Part shown: piece after piece, positions 24,201-26,423 of the stretch
Position numbering within the stretch: the first letter of the stretch is position 1
How the letters are laid out: each line of letters starts with the position of its first letter
Assembly (NCBI GenBank): GCA_044433415.1
Contig: JAWXTP010000033.1
Coordinates: 1 to 26,423, forward strand
Length of the DNA stretch: 26,423 nt
Direction: 5' to 3'
DNA from: JAWXTP01 sp044433415
Lineage (GTDB): Bacteria; Bacteroidota; Bacteroidia; Bacteroidales; Rikenellaceae
Notes under the pieces: generated by a model
The model's input: the letters and a program-made list of their open reading frames with translations, nothing else
What the model was told of the DNA's origin: nothing
Database searches by the model: none
Translations under genes and position numbers: made by a program

Positions 24201-25742
24201 AATATCAATAATGTTAGATGTAGCTTTGATTCCTGCAAAAGGTAATGATGCAACACCTGCAACTAGTGATGTGTTAAGAGCATCATCCCAGGTTAAATCA
24301 CCTAAACGCTCGAACTCACCTGTAAGAATAGGGTCTAATACGGCAGATACATTTTCTTCTAATGATTCACTTAACATATCGTCCATACCTATACGTTTGT
24401 AAAGGTTACCTACCTTTGAGGTAATGCCTTTTTTTGCATAAGATGCAACATTGTTGTTTAAGGTAGCTAGTTTTCCCATTGTTCTAGGAGAAACTTTACT
24501 TAAAGCTAAGCCTAAGCCTTTGCCTACTGTGCCTAAACCAGTACTAATAACGCCACCTGCATACTCTGAACTAGCTTCTGCAACATTACTAGCATAACCT
24601 TTTGCAATAGCTTCTAATGCGCTTGTATCTCCTGTTTTTTTGACAGTAACACCATTGTTAGATGGAATGACGTTGTAATCATCTTGTAGTCTATCTAATG
24701 CATTAACAGGAGTAGAAGACATTGCTAAAGGCGTAATAGCACCTCTAACGCCCATCTCTAAGGCAGCATTACCTAATTTGCTGATTGTAGGACCAACAGC
24801 TTTTTTTACTCCTGTTTTTATACCTGCTTTTAGTCCCGTTTGAACACTGTTAGCAATGCCACCTGTGGCAATTGCAGGGACTATAAAATCGGGCATGTAA
24901 GACATAGCTTCCCCAGCTTGATGAGCGATTGTATTACGGTCATAAGTGGCGTTAAAGTTTTCGGCTAGTTGATTGTCATGAGACATTTGTACTATTAACT
25001 TTTCTGCATCGCTAAGTTTTTCAGGAGTTTTAGATGCTTTTTTTAATACGTTATAAAGTGCAGATTCTTTGTCGATTTCTGACCAACCAAGCGTAAGGTT
25101 ATCCTTTGTAGGGCGTGCTGTAGCAGACGTATATAAGTCTTTTAAAAAACCTTTGCTACCTTCAGCTTTTTTTGCGCTAAGGTCTGATTTAGCTTCTAAT
25201 CCTTTTAATACGTCAAGTTCTTGTTGCATCTGGTATTGCTTTCTAGGCTGAGTTAAGGACCTAGGCGCAAATCCGATTTCTTGTGTTGTTATAAATTGAC
25301 GAGGTTCTTTTTTTAATTCACTGTCATAATCTGCACGCACTGTTGCTAAGGCTTCTTTATTACGTTTGTTTGCTGCACGAATTGCATATAAATCAGCCCA
25401 TTCACCTTGGGGTGTCGGTTCTTGAATGATGGCGTAATGTTTACCAAAAGCTGATTCAAGAAGTTGGTCGTCTGAAAATATATATTTACCTTGTTTTTTA
25501 CGCTCATTGTAAAGTGCAATTGCAGTGTCTCCTGCTTTACTCAGCTCAGCAACGCTAGCACCAGCAGAACGCATAGCGTTTACTTGTGTTTCTAGTTTCT
25601 TGATATAGTTGTCTCGTGACTCTTCGTGACTAAGCAACTTAGGTTCTCCGCTTAACTGCTCAGCGTATGGGGTAAGTGCAGTATTCCCTAATGTTCTTAG
25701 TGTGTTATCTTGAATGCTGTTTAATTGTTTTTCCTTTTCCAT
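15267..25742 (-). CDS. Giant phage polyvalent protein (ParB-like, MuF-C-like, zincin-like, LPD38-like)
   Basis: 3491 residues, ATG at 25740-25742. Parts in order (approximate residues): 1-520, Ala/Gly-rich with amphipathic stretches; 534-905, a ~190-residue unit repeated in tandem; 1150-1285 and again 1857-1997, a module with the core TPKGxxTIRLS; 1340-1665, a DdrB-like ParB domain with LSGNNRTMSGIL and TTATFAKFNLAESKRKSP; 2030-2190, a MuF-C-like domain (LGYPSEALMGAGVPYLPIEL, NHPFDL, NPIAVFNS); 2245-2410, a zincin-like domain with H2314-E2315-x3-H2319; 2914-3365, an LPD38-like domain (NPAFAFSNHARDM); then a coiled-coil end. Known polyvalent proteins of phages and conjugative elements travel with the incoming DNA and protect it from host defences; that role is inferred here. 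Its place beside the portal gene fits a protein packaged in the head. The frame is intact throughout, arguing against decay. The upstream gene ends one base before its start. Confidence 0.85.
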   Translation of the reverse strand: MEKEKQLNSIQDNTLRTLGNTALTPYAEQLSGEPKLLSHEESRDNYIKKLETQVNAMRSAGASVAELSKAGDTAIALYNERKKQGKYIFSDDQLLESAFGKHYAIIQEPTPQGEWADLYAIRAANKRNKEALATVRADYDSELKKEPRQFITTQEIGFAPRSLTQPRKQYQMQQELDVLKGLEAKSDLSAKKAEGSKGFLKDLYTSATARPTKDNLTLGWSEIDKESALYNVLKKASKTPEKLSDAEKLIVQMSHDNQLAENFNATYDRNTIAHQAGEAMSYMPDFIVPAIATGGIANSVQTGLKAGIKTGVKKAVGPTISKLGNAALEMGVRGAITPLAMSSTPVNALDRLQDDYNVIPSNNGVTVKKTGDTSALEAIAKGYASNVAEASSEYAGGVISTGLGTVGKGLGLALSKVSPRTMGKLATLNNNVASYAKKGITSKVGNLYKRIGMDDMLSESLEENVSAVLDPILTGEFERLGDLTWDDALNTSLVAGVASLPFAGIKATSNIIDIAKAKQQTKRYNTQANAHLLKIEDENLRNNLSSLLDEGLGFTETNTKVNELLKPHQNNNGTLPTGLQANVLAYIANRSNADAINGATESAEAAQLYNSLKSDNVAKWESQTYKGDTSEGRYIATDQDGKQYLVLNEDIIGSKTNFTVQDTEGNISIIPEYQLNIIHHQSQNDYLENFDAEFKQKYPQQWEILNDSSQTNTQPASKVQSDVNLQKIEDENLRNNLSSLLDEGLGFTETNAKVYELLEPYRDINGALPTGLQANVLRYIANHSNADAINKPTEGTKATQFYNNLKAENVAQWEKLTYKGSANEGQYTATDQDGKHYFVLNEDIIGAKTHFTVQDTEGNVSVIPAQQLNIIHHQSQNDYLENFDAEFKQKYPQQWEILNDSSQTNTQTANKVQPNKVLTTIPKNYRGNITLTDGRTGQVIGESNGSYQVVIEDDNNIDTGGYVENVTFANIAYIGNKPIKNTPAQGNNSTQNNTTITHNNEEESPKQLSNQKTINFPRDTDGNINYTAITDVNLFVSGLESEFSDTEVTEVINEYIADCDKRLKNANRIEDVANRARTKIKIRKEKEFYNTVSSAITEKNKINRRVTYNTAKITNNENTHVSHNKNEEEKINDEINDDSESNNTFLEKPKNSTRVRKMLNKVIAGYTAGSDKALIKFISIAFKGKYKGDGYYINFTTPKGPITIRLSDTKANHKSFADKNTQANLSIVIEKYKTNFSTSDNVLSEVVYKSPKTKQEANELAETLLRCINKTLYSGIYVDDSRLATISPAPITEAKEDKLPYPKEDENGIIYFDIDKDYEDKATISNAPFNPVTEQKATAPISGIIGDNILQKWESAKKEVGKDDVFILPNGESLNGKWVITEAQSVTPSHDAHTLQPTNGFPLTEDGKNVNDNDYTNKRTAIVTMAQDYDARAITNPVIVQGGIVLSGNNRTMSGILASEQDRDAKYIAHLYRKATEKGFTSEQLEGFEHPRLVFEVDEASQMPLTTATFAKFNLAESKRKSPVDKAIVAGKILTSTHINQIGSILDEFDSLGELYKNSGAQQSIIDIAKNADLINDNDIVELLDGGALTDAGKSFVESLLVGSLLTEQNVRLLNQQGMRQYRKKIVSAIMPLTLNKKLKENIIDDLNLAITYIKEAQDNNMTLDELLLQINAFNSNAYDINAVFAALLLEEKTATFKKNITTLTNLLKEDTPSVFSGKKITKQEIYGEQEQQFTDAQRRTLELTRQQNKFATEQTQTDAYNTVQGRADDAESGAIDKPNAITSSTTETYVNNSDSDTDVRFKEKKAPLENSDTKSYPSSLDGTVDGNPDVSSNTQPDGTPLPNSSSTVYSAKLQKKATESKARIRKILNKGIDYSEITSTQAMFKSMTKIIGLIPNKKHNSFYSEFATPKGAVTIRLSNHKADGNNFVQNDSDENLSVVIESNRRSPKDSSTPYTEFVYQVPAGGAESISIVESILKGVYSVLDGNEYIDESGLAEKTIVRGNEVRFKREDKQNLQNINAQFNAELERQINNGVPRQGHVYSLGYPSEALMGAGVPYLPIELNARILAKKASVNYKSNHPFDLSDVKNLPEAIANPIAVFNSTQNNSTNSRETKVIFTELKSNGVNFVVALEINSKYKGIDSKISINSIRSLYPKNTIQGIIDWINSDNNLLLYVNKRKALDWLVQQQANSTDLNFPIKGLDSATKIIENFENPKISTESYYKNLIKEEVEFYQNEEAPQSGEKSVNAKINTLARQYNIDVQTVSTTEELPLHLAKKANGRHVLGLYDTTTDSVYFITNNIADEAQAEATFLHEVVAHKGLRGLLGHQFNGFLTSVWHDLDSNTQTRLIDDYGSRLVGTEEYIAELAEGGVSVNLFQRVAYSIRAFFRSLGMPLKMRDADIRMMLLKSANRMKRSSFMAKARALSAENTLSEQLSQPTTIDQVKAQSTSAYDYMRKSAEYPEIFFREIMEKRKAKTQRTKGVVNGVSVLGENIEEKLMDSGLSVRKMQAQLKKEGVAFDETNDIYNTMDKWQSIAQQKTETFNSDFINPLMSTIKTLSKKHNLQNEDIADYMLTKHSLEREGEYNENFKNAVSAFSKDGGKWNKDIAKEIVNNIEGKLSKQELAQLWQLTHNINDEILNIAVTSGRISIKEKQSITHRNWKYYVPLRGWDNEVDLSQETGDYVAILTHRMSESATRDIAAQKVKGRVSKPLNPVVTMMNVAEAEIRVGERNKLYQKVYNLAQNPNANSFVRVQEQWYQRDKDGNVTYLERPVTDGEREVYVDQVKNIEKLRGLYKKAKKAYQAAIDVDTPNWNEVEKLRKERNQAGEKITEAVESMQISRTERNITLRGVDDTYKSKIINGQKSSQHDIVVMVDGLAYNIKIADEAVRNAITGDNLGSFDNAVARGIGTYTRTLSTMFTQNNPAFAFSNHARDMLYALEYNATDNIDGTVRGFISNMKRAHRVCAKASLGKLNPLTVAECGIYDITTAKGLEVLTKEYANDKDRVLDTLYERFAIAGGETGFVQSAQLLDYAKRYENELKQEFEKGTAKGNVKSIAKAPLSYAMKGIGVMNDVAENSVRFANFVAQIEKGATVFEAVDYAKNVTVNFNRRGSWTGYVSPFYAFFNAMNRGVANDLNLLRKTPTRMVFRMAILATISCVTTLLRHLMDDDNDTQLADHTSLANYCIRITGNKLLTIPVPQNDLPAHTLGTLFADCIIGKKSIDEASNIWVKSLASYFSPFIPTNNDVVRGFVPTVAVPLYDIAKNETAFDYTVYQPSYGAGDEITPEHQRAKANVNNFLLASTQKLNELFGGSNDISAGVRQDGSVNEFKKWIADWNPSKVEHVITYNLGGVGTFASQAQRALKQAFSDTEFVEARNIPIISRFWKEEYNVDTQELYYINMKNLTNAYQSYRKHMATDGYNKNWASSKEEFIKDFKTLALTYKKFNNIKKEVNSLRDKMYDYPSGSDSYKELREQVNKTMEKANALVEQMN
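23001..24145 (-). repeat. Tandem duplication inside the giant gene (two ~566-bp copies, period 579 bp)
   Basis: The copies at 23580-24145 and 23001-23566 are offset by exactly 579 bp (193 codons), and the frame is kept. Shared landmarks include KIEDENLRNNLSSLLDEG near the start of each unit and NIIHHQSQNDYLENFDAE near its end. Long identical stretches alternate with diverged ones, so the duplication is not very recent but has been partly homogenised or conserved. Confidence 0.85.
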
Positions 25743-25743
25743 G

Positions 25744-26423
25744 CTAGTCTATTAAATTTTTCCAATTTTGCATTAAGCTGTCAGTTTCAGTTTTTGATGC
25801 TTTTGTAGTGGGTGAATAAAATGATGTAGGTTGTGTTAATTGTTGTTGAGCCTGCGAATTTTGTGGAAGCTGATAATTACGGTATGGGGTAGTGTTTGGA
25901 CTTTGTGTCTTAGCGTTCATATCAATAAGGTGCTGTTGGTACATTTGGCAAATTTCGCTGTCTATATAATCATTAAAATAACCAGTTCCTAAATCTTCTT
26001 TTATAACAGATAATTTATTAATAAATGCGGAATCTTTCAGTAATTTATTTTTAGCTGTTTGCCAATAAGATTTTGGAACTGCAACACTTTTACCACTAAC
26101 TGCATCTTCTATAATCAAAGATGTGTAATTTTCAGGCTTGCTATTTTTGTCTGTTTTGTAGTAATCTAATTTTCTATTTTTCTCATTTTCAGAAGCTGTA
26201 AAATTGTTTTTGTCATTTAGTAAAGTTAATTCATGTTGACGTTTGGCTTCGCTTTGTTTTTCATCGTAAATTCGTTGTTCTTGATTTTCTATATTCTTAA
26301 GTCGCTGTATAACTTCTTGTGATTTTCTTTGTTTTGAGGATTCCTCTTTTGCTAATTGATTAGCTTCTTGTTTGTAATAATCACTAATTTTGTAATTGCG
26401 TTCCTGAAGGTCTAGAGCATCAT
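25744..26423 (-). CDS. Phage coiled-coil protein, partial (start beyond window)
   Basis: The frame stays open from the TAG at 25744-25746 to the window edge, giving at least 226 residues; the first in-frame TTG at 26118 is not the true start. The visible N-part is rich in Lys, Glu and Gln and predicted to be coiled coil (for example KEESSKQRKSQEVIQRLKNI and NDKNNFTASENEKNRKLDYY). A short globular stretch, SGKSVAVPKSYWQTAKNKLL, and a Gln/Thr/Ser-rich tail follow. I do not recognise it. Its place before the giant gene, with a one-base gap, suggests a structural or ejected virion protein translated together with it. Confidence 0.75.
   Translation of the reverse strand, partial: DALDLQERNYKISDYYKQEANQLAKEESSKQRKSQEVIQRLKNIENQEQRIYDEKQSEAKRQHELTLLNDKNNFTASENEKNRKLDYYKTDKNSKPENYTSLIIEDAVSGKSVAVPKSYWQTAKNKLLKDSAFINKLSVIKEDLGTGYFNDYIDSEICQMYQQHLIDMNAKTQSPNTTPYRNYQLPQNSQAQQQLTQPTSFYSPTTKASKTETDSLMQNWKNLID

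Overview
The window looks like a chromosomal segment of a low-GC Bacteroidota bacterium, probably Bacteroidales. The evidence is a SecDF-type translocase end, a BspA-like leucine-rich-repeat lipoprotein, A-rich translation starts in place of strong Shine-Dalgarno sites, and several promoters of the Bacteroidetes form TTTG-N19-TAnnTTTG. Two of these (before the tRNA and at 7200-7230) match exactly in sequence and spacing. It ends inside the late genes of a prophage or related phage-derived element.

Region 1 (1-3138) is ordinary chromosome: the 3' end of secDF with a very strong terminator, a flavodoxin/ferredoxin fusion (EFR1 type), and a membrane-anchored metallophosphoesterase. Region 2 (3139-7051) holds two exported proteins: a large lipoprotein with a caspase/gingipain-like His-Cys core, two Fn3-like domains and BspA-type LRRs, and a small secreted protein built of ~23-residue repeats. 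Region 3 (7052-8792) has no credible protein gene but is dense in RNA-like structure. It has a textbook promoter in front of a hairpin-rich stretch, then a tandem array of ~160-bp units whose hairpin stems differ in sequence yet stay paired, then a second promoter and hairpin-rich stretch. Region 4 (8793-11357) is an apparent operon: a truncated KilA-N protein, a vWA protein with an intact MIDAS, and a protein that reads as a degenerate kinase (pseudokinase) fused to WG repeats. Region 5 (11434-13101) holds a YqhD-type alcohol dehydrogenase, a long inverted repeat and tRNA-Leu(CAA).

Region 6 (about 13200 to the end, minus strand) is phage late genes: a partial coiled-coil protein, a 3491-residue polyvalent protein (ParB-like, MuF-C-like, zincin-like and LPD38-like parts) and a portal protein. 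They are transcribed toward the tRNA and stop at a shared bidirectional terminator. Integration at the tRNA-Leu gene is likely, but the other end and any integrase lie outside the window.

A family of imperfect palindromes with arms related to GGGAACTTCTAAAA and its complement sits in at least seven intergenic gaps (E1-E7 below). All family assignments are from reading motifs by eye; no database search or folding program was run.
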